Shown here one piece after another: positions 28,265 through 36,902 of a DNA stretch of 64,000 nt. The notes under the pieces were generated by a model, which searched no databases, had not been told where the DNA came from, and saw only the letters and a program-made list of their open reading frames with translations. Made by a program: the position numbers and the translations under genes. Each line of letters opens with the position of its first letter. Position 1 is the first letter of the stretch. Source of the DNA: Burkholderiaceae bacterium (GTDB lineage: Bacteria > Pseudomonadota > Gammaproteobacteria > Burkholderiales > Burkholderiaceae); the NCBI GenBank assembly GCA_947447945.1, contig CANFLR010000004.1, positions 1-64,000 of the forward strand, in the 5' to 3' direction.

Positions 28265-28270
28265 TAAAAT
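28265..28270 (+). promoter_or_regulatory. candidate -10 element for the Nudix gene (possible leaderless start)
   Basis: TAAAAT ends exactly 6 nt before the ATG at 28277. TTGGTC with a 16-nt spacer could act as a weak -35, inside the rplS terminator. No Shine-Dalgarno is present. Confidence 0.4.
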
Positions 28271-28276
28271 AAGACT

Positions 28277-29014
28277 ATGCCAAAGATCTCTAAACCTGAA
28301 CAAGATGCGATTAATGTCGCAGCTCCCCCAGGGTTTAATGCGGAGGCAATTCCCATTTATGAGGTGTGTGCTGAGCAAGCTAAGCTTGCCCAACAGGTTC
28401 TTGCTCCGCTCGCTATTCAACAGCGCTTTCATTCCCCGCCTCAATGGGAGCCAGAGATTACGGACGAGAACCGGCATGTTATTGCCGCCGATATTATTGC
28501 CAAGCGTCAGGCGGCAGGTAAGGTTACTCGTGCTGCTGTTCTCATCCCTTTGCTACTCAAACCAGAGGGTCTATCTGTCTTATTGACGCAAAGAACCAAT
28601 CATTTGCGCGACCATGCTGGGCAAATCAGTTTCCCGGGTGGTCGAATGGATCCTGAGGATGCCAGTCCAAGTGAGACCGCTTTGCGCGAGAGTGAAGAGG
28701 AGATTGGCCTGCAACGAAGTCAAGTCAAGATTATTGGCCATTTACCAGAGTATTTGACGGTTTCTGGTTATAGCGTCACCCCGATTGTGGGTTTGGTGAA
28801 ACCTCAGGCAGAATATGTCTTAGATGCATTTGAGGTTGCCGACATCTTTGAGGTGCCTTTAGATTTTTTGATGAACCCAGAAAATCATCAGATTCGGGTT
28901 TGGGAGAGCGAGCAAGGTAGGCGTCGTTTTTATTCAATGCCCTATGAAGGTCGCTTTATATGGGGAGCAACTGCAGGAATGTTACGTAACCTTTATCATT
29001 TGTTAAAAGCATGA
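28277..29014 (+). CDS. Nudix hydrolase, CoA pyrophosphatase (NudL-like)
   Basis: A Nudix-family pyrophosphatase of 245 aa. The Nudix box reads GGRMDPEDASPSETALRESEEEIGL (quoted in part: RESEEEIGL), and the upstream segment LTQRTNHLRDHAGQISFPGG is the UPF0035 signature of CoA pyrophosphatases that split CoA into phosphopantetheine and 3',5'-ADP. An N-terminal extension of about 80 residues is not part of the catalytic domain. Its stop overlaps the next gene by 4 nt (ATGA). Confidence 0.85.
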   Translation: MPKISKPEQDAINVAAPPGFNAEAIPIYEVCAEQAKLAQQVLAPLAIQQRFHSPPQWEPEITDENRHVIAADIIAKRQAAGKVTRAAVLIPLLLKPEGLSVLLTQRTNHLRDHAGQISFPGGRMDPEDASPSETALRESEEEIGLQRSQVKIIGHLPEYLTVSGYSVTPIVGLVKPQAEYVLDAFEVADIFEVPLDFLMNPENHQIRVWESEQGRRRFYSMPYEGRFIWGATAGMLRNLYHLLKA

Positions 29015-29970
29015 CTTTCTTTTCTATTCTCTTCGCCCTGATTGCCGAGCAATATCGCCCGGTATCGGCCAACCATTGGATTCATCGAGTGAGTGCTCGA
29101 TGGTTGGATTGGGTTGCCGGCGAGTTTGGTGGAAAAACAGAGGACGGCACAAGTCCTGTAGGTGCCCGCATGGCCTGCCTCGTAGCCTTTATTCTGCCTA
29201 CCTTCTTTGTCTTTGTGGTTTATGTAGCCTGCATGCTGACTTACCCCATTTTGGGTTTCATTTGGAATGTGATCATTGCCTACTTATTTTTTGGCTTTCG
29301 TCAGTTCAGTCACTCTTTTACTATGGTTCATGAGGCTATTGAAAATCATGACTTGCCCGCGGCTCGCTTAGCATTAGGTGAGTGGTATGGACCCGAACTA
29401 GATACCTCTGACTTGACTGAGGCAGAAGTGATTTCTTTGGCGCTAGAGCGTGCCATTATTGGTGCTCATCATCATGTCTTTGGGGTGTTATTTTGGTTCA
29501 TGATGCCGATGGGTCCAGCAGGCGTATTGCTTTATCGTTTGGCTGATAACGCAGCCCAACGCTGGTCAGAGCGGGGCGACTTTAATTTAAGTGAGGCAGC
29601 CCGCCATTTCTTTTACGTATTGGATTGGATTCCTGCCCGTATCACTGCGATGGGTTTTGCTATCGTGGGGAACTTCGAGGGTGCAGTGTATGCCTGGCGC
29701 TACCTTACTCAAAAATGGTCAGATTCCTTATCGGCCGTTATTCTTGCTGCTGGTAGTGGTGCGCTGGGTGTTCGTTTGGGTGAGCCCTTGAGTGAGCCTA
29801 ATAGTGATGAGGCCTTGCGGATGGCTGAAGCAGGTGAGCCACTCATTTATGAAGTTGGACTTGAGCCAACTGAGCGAACCATGCGCTCAGCCATTGGTTT
29901 GGTGTGGCGTTTGGTTATCGTTTGGATGGCTTTGTTGCTAATGCTGACCATCGCTCTTTGGCTTGGCTAA
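29011..29970 (+). CDS. CobD/CbiB-like integral membrane protein
   Basis: A membrane protein of 319 aa resembling the CobD/CbiB (adenosylcobinamide-phosphate synthase) family, with similarity also to AmpE-type proteins. It has hydrophobic segments near residues 50-75, 78-97, 155-175 and at the C-terminus (LVIVWMALLLMLTIALWLG). The motifs LARAIIGAHHHVFGVLFWFMMPMGPAGVLLYRLAD (in part) resemble the CbiB core. No cobalamin genes are near, so a corrin role is doubtful. It is coupled to the Nudix gene and its 3' end overlaps rsgA antisense by 56 nt. Confidence 0.7.
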   Translation: MTFFSILFALIAEQYRPVSANHWIHRVSARWLDWVAGEFGGKTEDGTSPVGARMACLVAFILPTFFVFVVYVACMLTYPILGFIWNVIIAYLFFGFRQFSHSFTMVHEAIENHDLPAARLALGEWYGPELDTSDLTEAEVISLALERAIIGAHHHVFGVLFWFMMPMGPAGVLLYRLADNAAQRWSERGDFNLSEAARHFFYVLDWIPARITAMGFAIVGNFEGAVYAWRYLTQKWSDSLSAVILAAGSGALGVRLGEPLSEPNSDEALRMAEAGEPLIYEVGLEPTERTMRSAIGLVWRLVIVWMALLLMLTIALWLG

Positions 29971-30928
29971 TACCTTGAAGTTGCGTATCAGCTGTTTTTG
30001 AGTCAGAGCGTAATTGTCTAAACAGTGCCAGTCTTTCTGGTGCTATTTCATTTCGCTCTACTGCATCACGGATGACGCAATCTGGTTCTGATTCATGTGC
30101 GCAGTTATGAAAACGACATTTGCCAAGCAATTCTTGAAATTCTCTAAAAGCATGTTCCAGTTCGCTAACCGACATATGGGCTAAGCCGAATTCTTGAAAA
30201 CCCGGAGAATCTATCAAAGCGCCAAGCTTCCCTTGAGTATTTCTTCCCCATGTTTCAGGTAGTTCAAAATAACGGCAAGCTGTGGTGGTGTGCTTACCGG
30301 TATCTAAGCGGACAGAATATTCTTGTGTAAGTGCAGCAGCATTAGGTACCCAGGCATTGAGAAGACTCGATTTTCCCATGCCAGACTGACCGACAAAGAC
30401 GGAGATCTTGCCTTGTAAAGCTGGGCGAAGCGCTTCCATTGAAGCTGCATCAAACTTCGCAGAAACTTCGCTAACGGGATAGCCCATGCGCGCATAAGGC
30501 GCAATGATTTTTCTGGCCTGCGCCAAGTTATCTGGTAGATCACATTTGTTAAGAATGATATGCAAGCCAATTTGATTGGCTTCTGCAGCAACTACAGCTC
30601 TGCCTAGTAGGTCTGGAGAGAAGGCAGGTTGGGTTGCTAGCACCACTAAAATTTGATCAACATTAGAGGCAATAATCTTGCTCTTGAAGGCATCTGATCG
30701 ATATAGAATATTTTCTCTGGGCTCAATCTGGATGATGCGAGCCTGGTCTGCCGAGGTCATTTCTAAAAGCATGCGGTCACCTACCGCGCCAATATGTTGC
30801 TTAGCGGGAGTGCTCACCTGAATAAGTGGGCCGATCGGCGATGCGTTTCCCAATGCATCTTTTATTAAACGCTGCGCTAAATAGTGCCTTCCATAGGAGG
30901 CGGTCAATAGCGCATGAAAATGCTCCAT
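29915..30928 (-). CDS. rsgA: ribosome small-subunit-dependent GTPase A
   Basis: RsgA is the circularly permuted GTPase that acts late in 30S maturation. The permutation is visible: the G4 motif NKCD (127-130) precedes the P-loop GQSGMGKSS (180-188) and the G3 DSPG. An OB-fold lies N-terminal, and the C-terminal zinc site is C-x-F-H-N-C with a distal Cys (GKCRFHNCAHESEPDC). It is 337 aa. It lies 6 nt downstream of the M48 protease gene on the same strand, and its last 56 nt overlap the end of the convergent CobD/CbiB-like gene. Confidence 0.95.
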   Translation of the reverse strand: MEHFHALLTASYGRHYLAQRLIKDALGNASPIGPLIQVSTPAKQHIGAVGDRMLLEMTSADQARIIQIEPRENILYRSDAFKSKIIASNVDQILVVLATQPAFSPDLLGRAVVAAEANQIGLHIILNKCDLPDNLAQARKIIAPYARMGYPVSEVSAKFDAASMEALRPALQGKISVFVGQSGMGKSSLLNAWVPNAAALTQEYSVRLDTGKHTTTACRYFELPETWGRNTQGKLGALIDSPGFQEFGLAHMSVSELEHAFREFQELLGKCRFHNCAHESEPDCVIRDAVERNEIAPERLALFRQLRSDSKTADTQLQGISQAKERWSALATKPSKR

Positions 30929-30934
30929 CTGTAT

Positions 30935-32185
30935 CTAGCTTTGACGTTGCAAGTTAGCAATACGCAGTGGGGCAGGGGGATGAGAGCTATAAAAGGCGGT
31001 GTAGATTGGATCTGGCGTTAGGGTGGAGGCATTGTCTTGATAGAGTTTTACCAGTGCCGAAATCAGATCTTGTGCGGATGATTTGCTCGCAGCAAATCCA
31101 TCGGCTTCATACTCATGCTTGCGTGATGAGATGCTGGCCAAAGGCGTAAAGAAAAAGCCAAACACTGGCGACACCAACATAAACAGCGCAAGGGCTAAGC
31201 CACCGTTATAACCGTTGAGATTTGGCATCACTCCAAGGTCTGTATAGAACCAAACCTGGGCACTAATCCAGCCCAATAGGGCGAGCATGCAAAAACTCAT
31301 GGCAGTAGAGACTAATAAACGCTTACGAATATGCTTGCATTTATAGTGGCCTAGTTCATGGGCTAATACTGCCTCAACTTCTCCAGGGTTTAATTTTTCA
31401 ATTAAGGTATCAAAGAAGACGATACGCTTTGCTTTGCCCATGCCCGCAAAAAAAGCATTGCCATGAGCACTGCGTTTGCTGCCATCCATGACAAATAGAC
31501 CTTGACTGGCAAAGTCACAGCGAGCCAACAAGCCCTCAATTTGGGTTTTGAGAGGGCCATCAGCCAAAGGCTGAAATTGATTGAACAGGGGTGCGATGAA
31601 ACTCGGGAAAATCCATTGCATTAACAAGCTAAAGACAGTGAGAACTATCCAAGCCCAGAGCCACCAGAGATCGCCAGCGCGCGCCATCAAGCTGAGTATT
31701 ACCCATAAGAGCGGAATTCCAATAGCCGCAACGATGGCAAACCCTTTTAACATATCGATGAAGAATAGTTTTTTACTCATGCGATTAAAGCCAAAACGCT
31801 CTTCTAAGTTGAACTGTTTGTACCAAGAAAAAGGGAGATCAATCAATCCAGAAATAATGGCAATCGAGCCTAACAAGATAATTTGTTGGGCAATCCCCTC
31901 CCCAAACAATTGCACTAGAGAGATATTTAAAATTTGTAAGCCACCCAGAAGGGTGAAGGCAATCAAAACAATGGCACTAACACCATTTTCTAAAATCCCT
32001 AGTTTCAACTTCGCAATTGTGTAGTCAGCTGCTTTTTGATGCTCAGCCAAGGTGATTTTTTCGACAAAGTCGGCAGGAACGCGATCGCGATGCAGGGCGA
32101 CAAAACGCATTTGGCGTTGGGCAAGCCAGTGGCGCAGACCAAAACTGGAGAGAAAAGCAATCAGAAAAATAATGGTGAATGTCAT
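30935..32185 (-). CDS. M48 family metalloprotease (CAAX/Ste24-type)
   Basis: A membrane zinc protease of about 416 aa resembling Ste24/HtpX-like CAAX proteases. The zinc motif is HELGH in VEAVLAHELGHYKCKH, with the downstream glutamate in KHEYEADGFAASK. Six or so hydrophobic helices surround the active site, and the C-terminal YSSHPPAPLRIANL motif is typical. The track start is ATG 32194; a perfect TATAAT overlaps that codon, so ATG 32185 is favoured. rsgA follows at 6 nt, an arrangement seen in other betaproteobacteria. Its substrate is unknown. Confidence 0.88.
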   Translation of the reverse strand: MTFTIIFLIAFLSSFGLRHWLAQRQMRFVALHRDRVPADFVEKITLAEHQKAADYTIAKLKLGILENGVSAIVLIAFTLLGGLQILNISLVQLFGEGIAQQIILLGSIAIISGLIDLPFSWYKQFNLEERFGFNRMSKKLFFIDMLKGFAIVAAIGIPLLWVILSLMARAGDLWWLWAWIVLTVFSLLMQWIFPSFIAPLFNQFQPLADGPLKTQIEGLLARCDFASQGLFVMDGSKRSAHGNAFFAGMGKAKRIVFFDTLIEKLNPGEVEAVLAHELGHYKCKHIRKRLLVSTAMSFCMLALLGWISAQVWFYTDLGVMPNLNGYNGGLALALFMLVSPVFGFFFTPLASISSRKHEYEADGFAASKSSAQDLISALVKLYQDNASTLTPDPIYTAFYSSHPPAPLRIANLQRQS

Positions 32186-32192
32186 AGCCCCC

Positions 32193-32198
32193 ATTATA
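32193..32198 (-). promoter_or_regulatory. candidate -10 element for the M48 protease-rsgA unit
   Basis: A perfect TATAAT on the minus strand ends 7 nt before the ATG at 32185 and overlaps the alternative ATG at 32194. No clear -35 is present. If real, the transcript would be leaderless or nearly so. Confidence 0.4.
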
Positions 32199-32297
32199 TT
32201 TACAGTTTTGTTTTAGCAGAGATTCACTTGGAATTCTTGGATTTAGTGCGGTTTTAGCCTAATCAGGCTATTCCTGAAGTACTTGCCACTTAAGGAA

Positions 32298-33671
32298 TTA
32301 CGGTTTTGTTAGCAGCAAAGCAAGATCTCGGGCTGAATGGCAAGTTTCCAGTTGCCATATGGACTTGCAAATGAGTTCAGCTTGACTTGCCCCGAGGATG
32401 GGCGACATCAAGTTGGTACATTTTCTGTCGAGTTCATTCCGGTTCATCGGGTTGTTTGGCGTCCCCTTAACATCTCGGGTGTAAAACTCAAAGCGCTCGC
32501 CGGACTGAAGTGTTATTTCCACAATACCCTGTCGGGTCGGCATGTTTTTCGATAATTGATCACTGCCCTCTAGGCGAATGCACTGCCTGAGATTCAATAC
32601 TCTGGAGTCCGTCATTCTCGAGCGATCATGGGCTAGATGGAAATCCATTTTGCCTTCAATGAGCATCAGCGCAACAAGGTGCTGCAAGCAAATTTCAGGC
32701 ATCTCTCGATTATTCACAATCGTAAAAGATTCATGGGGAATCTTGACGAGGATATCGGTGATATTGGACGACTCAATTTTTTTACCATGTGTATGGATCA
32801 ATTCATCCACACAATCGAGGGGTGCCTGAATAGGGGAGCCAACAGTCCAACGCTTAATACTTGTTTGTAAAATTTCATAACGCTCACCCAATGCAACGCC
32901 GAGTTCTTGTCTCATCGGATCAATTCCATAGGCATCATAGAAGTTTCTTTCACCCGAAAAAACATCATCTACACCAGTAAAGCCATTGGCCACCATCACT
33001 GCTGCAGTCACTCCGTTTCTAGCGGCCATTCCTCCAAAATCAAATGCCTTTTCAATATGGTCTTTATCGCGCATCCAACAAGATACGCCAGAGGCTTGTT
33101 GCGCCGCATAGGACAGCAGGTACCTCGCTTGTATTGCATTAACACCTAGTAGGGCTCCGGCAGCAGCAGCAGCACCAAAGTTCGGGCCAAAAGTATGGGA
33201 TGAATGTCCATTAGCCCTGAATTGATAGGGATGTAGTGATTTTGTGAGTCGACAGCAAATATCGTATCCCAAGGCCATTGCTTTGAGCATATGCAATCCG
33301 GAGCTGTTTTGAAGCTCTCCGGATGCCATGACGGCAGCAACAATGCCACAGCCGGGATGAGTTAAGGACTCTGCGTGTGAATCATCCGTCTCATCGGCAT
33401 GTCCAAACATCCCATTTGCTAGAGCGGCATTAATCGCTGTAGTTTTTAATCCAGTCCCCAGAAGACTTGCCTGGGGGGCAGACACACCTTGAGCATTGAC
33501 AAATTGAATCGCTTTTTCTCCGGCAAGCATGGTGGAGCCTGAGATCATCGATGCAATGGTGTCTAAGAAATGAAATTTCGTTTTCTCGAGAACATGGTCT
33601 GGTAAATCGTCACTGAGTGCATTTGCAATGTACTCAGACACAATGGGCATTGGGGATGGTTTTAATTCCAT
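32298..33671 (-). CDS. MmgE/PrpD family protein (copy 1)
   Basis: A member of the MmgE/PrpD family (2-methylcitrate dehydratase, cis-aconitate decarboxylase, iminodisuccinate epimerase), 457 aa, single all-helical domain plus lid domain. The active-site region HADETDDSHAESLTHPGCGI fits the conserved Asp/His cluster. No iron-sulfur cysteines are needed in this family. It is last in a three-gene minus-strand unit: Bug binding protein, PrpD copy 2, then this gene after a 34-nt gap. prpB and prpC are not nearby, so the substrate may not be methylcitrate. Confidence 0.85.
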   Translation of the reverse strand: MELKPSPMPIVSEYIANALSDDLPDHVLEKTKFHFLDTIASMISGSTMLAGEKAIQFVNAQGVSAPQASLLGTGLKTTAINAALANGMFGHADETDDSHAESLTHPGCGIVAAVMASGELQNSSGLHMLKAMALGYDICCRLTKSLHPYQFRANGHSSHTFGPNFGAAAAAGALLGVNAIQARYLLSYAAQQASGVSCWMRDKDHIEKAFDFGGMAARNGVTAAVMVANGFTGVDDVFSGERNFYDAYGIDPMRQELGVALGERYEILQTSIKRWTVGSPIQAPLDCVDELIHTHGKKIESSNITDILVKIPHESFTIVNNREMPEICLQHLVALMLIEGKMDFHLAHDRSRMTDSRVLNLRQCIRLEGSDQLSKNMPTRQGIVEITLQSGERFEFYTRDVKGTPNNPMNRNELDRKCTNLMSPILGASQAELICKSIWQLETCHSARDLALLLTKP

Positions 33672-33705
33672 AAGACTCTCGCGATTAGGTGGCTATCAAA
33701 CCGGC

Positions 33706-35064
33706 TTATCTACAGAGGGATAAAAGCTTTTTCACGTCTTGCTCACGATCAATATCCCAGATCATTTTTTGAGCTCGTTGTGCATTTTCAGCCCCAATCA
33801 CTGGTGTGGCATTCGATAGAAATTTTTCAAGGAGATCTTCATCTGACATTGGATGATCGACAGTGCCTTTAGCATGTTCGATAGACACTTCTTCAGAGTC
33901 ATTGCTGGTATTAATACGGGCATATGCTTGGTCTCTCTGCAGAGATTCATCGATAGTCACAGTAATTTTCTGACGTAATCTTTCAACCGTGGGATCCAAA
34001 ACTCTACGGTCTGAATATTGTTCGATACCAGCCTTACCATCCAGAAAGGCCACTGCAATGCTGTGATAAATACTAAATTTCGAATGTAGGCCGGAACTAG
34101 GATTTAAGGTGCCTGTAATCGATACCACGAGCGGGTTCACTTTAACCTCGATTGACTGGATGCTGTCGAGATCCCATTCCTTGATTTGGCGCAGAGCGAT
34201 CAGCGCATCGATCGCTGGATGTAAAACAACGCCGCAGGCATAGGGCTTAAAACCGTTTCGAGTAATTTCCCAATCTACGCCTAAATCATTGGTCATTCGT
34301 TCAGGGGCTGAGGTAATACTATAGATTCGGGAGAATCCTCTTTTACCTTCAATGATTTCTACGCTGCTATTAAAACCCCGCATTGCTAATCGAGCAGATA
34401 GGATTCCGTTAGCAGCAGCTCTACCAGCGTGAAAAGATTTGCACATGGTGCCTCGGTTTTGTTGCATCCCGCTGGCCTGTGTGCCTGCAATACCCATCGC
34501 ATGGGTAATTTGATTTGCATTTAAACCCAGTAATTTAGCGACTGCTACAGCTGCTGAGAAGTGACCCAATGTGCCGGTGAGATGCCATCCGCCAGCATGA
34601 TGATTTGGTGATGATTGGCCAATCCGAACACCCGCCTCAAAACCACAGATGTAGGCTAGTAAAAAATTCTTGCCACTAGTTGCTTGCCGCTGTGACTCAG
34701 AAAATAGGGCAGCTAAAGTGGGGGAGCTGGCATGTAAAACAACTCCACCCATATGGGTGTCATCAAAATCCAGTAAATGGCCCATTTGACCATTCACCAT
34801 TGCAGAGTTCATGTAGGAGAGGCTAGATTTTTTACCCAAAATGATGGCTTTTGGTTCGGCTCCATCTTCGCTTAAGGCTTCAATCAAAATATTGGGGGTG
34901 GATTCTAGGCTCCCAATCAGAGCACACCCTAGCCAATCTAGAATACCTCGCTTACCAGCATGAATTGTTGCAGGGGATAAATCCTCAAATTGAACTGTAG
35001 AGATATATGCGGCAAAGTCCTCGGTGTAGGCCGGACTGCCATCTTCTTTAATATGCATTCCCAT
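33706..35064 (-). CDS. MmgE/PrpD family protein (copy 2)
   Basis: A second MmgE/PrpD protein, 452 aa, clearly different in sequence from copy 1 although of equal length. The active-site stretch is GHLLDFDDTHMGGVVLHASSP, and GIAGTQASGMQQNRGTMCKSFHAGRAAANG carries the Lys/His region of the family (quoted in part). It follows the Bug protein gene by only 10 nt. Two divergent paralogues side by side could act on successive intermediates or form a hetero-oligomer; neither can be decided from sequence. Confidence 0.85.
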   Translation of the reverse strand: MGMHIKEDGSPAYTEDFAAYISTVQFEDLSPATIHAGKRGILDWLGCALIGSLESTPNILIEALSEDGAEPKAIILGKKSSLSYMNSAMVNGQMGHLLDFDDTHMGGVVLHASSPTLAALFSESQRQATSGKNFLLAYICGFEAGVRIGQSSPNHHAGGWHLTGTLGHFSAAVAVAKLLGLNANQITHAMGIAGTQASGMQQNRGTMCKSFHAGRAAANGILSARLAMRGFNSSVEIIEGKRGFSRIYSITSAPERMTNDLGVDWEITRNGFKPYACGVVLHPAIDALIALRQIKEWDLDSIQSIEVKVNPLVVSITGTLNPSSGLHSKFSIYHSIAVAFLDGKAGIEQYSDRRVLDPTVERLRQKITVTIDESLQRDQAYARINTSNDSEEVSIEHAKGTVDHPMSDEDLLEKFLSNATPVIGAENAQRAQKMIWDIDREQDVKKLLSLCR

Positions 35065-35074
35065 TACTTCATCC

Positions 35075-36061
35075 TTAATCAGCGTAAATGTTTGCTTTAG
35101 TAATTACTTCGGTCCAGCGCTTAGCTTCAGCATCGAGCATATCGCCAGCCTCTTTTGATCCACCTTGTACGGGTTCCATAGCATATCGTTTGAGTAATTG
35201 CTGAATGCCATCAGATTTCAAAGTGAGCTCAGCAGCCCTTTTTAATTTCATGAAGACATCGCTTGGCAAATTCGCTGGCGCATAGACTCCATACCAGCCA
35301 GCCACATCGTAGTCTTTCACACCGCCCTCAATCATCGTGGGCACATCGGGGAGTGCACTAGATCTCGTGCTGGTGGTAACCCCAATCGCCCTAAAGCGCT
35401 TCGCCTGAATTTGAGACTTTAATTCTGCGACCGAGCCAAACATCATTTCCACATCCCCTGCCATCAAGGCATTCATTGCGGGGCCTGCGCCTTTATAGGG
35501 GATGTGGGTAATGTCAACCCCCGCTTTATTTTTAAAAAGTTCAGCAGCAAGATGAATAGCTGATCCAGCGCCAGCAGATGAGTAGTTAAATTTAGCAGGG
35601 TTGGCTTTTAGCAGGGCAATTAATTCTGCGACATTTTGTGCGGGAAAATCATTTTTCACTACCAGTACGTAAGCCGATCGTCCAATGAGTGTGATGGGCT
35701 GAAGGAGTTTGAGATTGATTGCAGAATTTGGATACATCGCAGGCGCAGAAGCGGTGGCAATATTGCCTAGTAACAAGGTATAGCCATCTGGTGGGGCCTT
35801 AATTACACTGAGGATGCCGATCGTGCTTCCTGACCCAGGCCGATTATCAACAATCACGGTCTGACCTAAATTTTTCCCAAAATCGGTTGAGAAAAGTCGC
35901 GCAATTCCATCAACTGCTCCAGCGGGGGCAAAAGGGACAACGAGTTTAATAGGATGGTCTGGATAAGCGGCAAGAGCAATGGAGGGCAGGAGTAGACCTA
36001 TTATTAAGCTGACTTGGCTTGATAATTTTTTTAGTCTTTTGGCCATTTGGGTGATGAGCAT
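35075..36061 (-). CDS. Bug/TctC-type tripartite tricarboxylate transporter binding protein
   Basis: A periplasmic solute receptor of the Bug (TctC) family that is greatly expanded in Burkholderiales. After a signal peptide (KKLSSQVSLIIGLLLPSIALA, cleavage before AYPDHP) come the family motifs YPDHPIKLVVPFAPAGAVDG, VDNRPGSGSTIG and YKGAGPAMNALMAGDVEMMF. The ORF-track start gives an odd long N-terminus; ATG 36061 or 36046 gives 328 or 323 aa, the normal length. No TctA/TctB permease is adjacent. Its ligand is presumably the carboxylate processed by the two PrpD-family proteins downstream (inference). Confidence 0.88.
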   Translation of the reverse strand: MLITQMAKRLKKLSSQVSLIIGLLLPSIALAAYPDHPIKLVVPFAPAGAVDGIARLFSTDFGKNLGQTVIVDNRPGSGSTIGILSVIKAPPDGYTLLLGNIATASAPAMYPNSAINLKLLQPITLIGRSAYVLVVKNDFPAQNVAELIALLKANPAKFNYSSAGAGSAIHLAAELFKNKAGVDITHIPYKGAGPAMNALMAGDVEMMFGSVAELKSQIQAKRFRAIGVTTSTRSSALPDVPTMIEGGVKDYDVAGWYGVYAPANLPSDVFMKLKRAAELTLKSDGIQQLLKRYAMEPVQGGSKEAGDMLDAEAKRWTEVITKANIYAD

Positions 36062-36289
36062 CAGGCTCGCCACAAAAAAATACTGTCTATAAGATTGAGT
36101 CATGCAATAGTGCCCCGTATATTAAGAATCGAAAATGCGTAGTGCCACCCATGCGCTATCTTACACAGAGGAGTGGCAAGACTCTTTTGCCCAGAGCTTA
36201 TTGAGGCTTGATCGAGCCAATAGCATGTGCGGACATGTTCGCTAAGCCGGTGGGCGGGATTTCAGTCAAAGAGCGCTTTAGGGCATAAA

Positions 36290-36889
36290 ATGATTTCAAA
36301 TATGAATGAAAAAACAGTTACCCCAGCACTAAAGTCAGCGCCTGCAAGCGAGAATCTTATTTGGGTCGACATGGAGATGTCGGGCTTAAACCCAGAATCT
36401 GAACGCATTCTTGAAATTGCCATCATTGTGACGGATGCCCACCTCAATACCATTGCAACTGCACCTGTTTGGGTGGTGCATCAAGCGGATGCTTTGCTTG
36501 ATGCTATGGATGCCTGGAATAAGGGCACTCATGGACGTTCAGGTCTGATTGATAAGGTCAGGGCCGCCACTCAGGATGAAGTGGCCGTAGAGGCGGAATG
36601 TATCGCATTTCTGAAGCAGTACATCAAACCAGGAATCGCCCCAATGTGTGGCAATACGATTGGTCAAGATCGGCGTTTTATGGCGAAGTACATGCCTAAA
36701 TTAGAGGCTTATTTTCATTATCGAAATATTGATGTCTCAACGCTAAAAGAACTCTGTAAGCGCTGGCATCCAGAGCTTGTAAAGGGTTTTACCAAAAAGC
36801 AGGCACATACCGCCTTAGCTGACATTGAAGAGTCTATTGAGGAACTAAAGTACTACCGAGACAAATTTATTGTGCCCTTGCCGGACTAA
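36290..36889 (+). CDS. orn: oligoribonuclease
   Basis: Orn is the 3'-5' exonuclease that degrades very short RNAs (including pGpG). DEDDh exonuclease motifs: [20 protein letters not shown] (ExoI), the middle Asp in [13 protein letters not shown], and [17 protein letters not shown] (ExoIII with the catalytic His and Asp). The ORF-track start at 36227 adds 21 unsupported residues; ATG 36290 has AGGG 6 nt upstream and gives 199 aa, still slightly longer than the usual ~180. It faces mog, which is convergent 14 nt away. Confidence 0.95.
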   Translation: MISNMNEKTVTPALKSAPASENLIWVDMEMSGLNPESERILEIAIIVTDAHLNTIATAPVWVVHQADALLDAMDAWNKGTHGRSGLIDKVRAATQDEVAVEAECIAFLKQYIKPGIAPMCGNTIGQDRRFMAKYMPKLEAYFHYRNIDVSTLKELCKRWHPELVKGFTKKQAHTALADIEESIEELKYYRDKFIVPLPD

Positions 36890-36902
36890 GTCGGCATCAG
36901 CC

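Noticed and set aside
28101-28586. 161-aa plus-strand ORF across the end of rplS and start of the Nudix gene
   Set aside because: Overlaps two well-supported genes and a terminator, and the translation is low-quality.
31581-32024. 147-aa plus-strand ORF opposite the M48 protease
   Set aside because: Antisense to conserved transmembrane helices; no recognisable motif or start signal.
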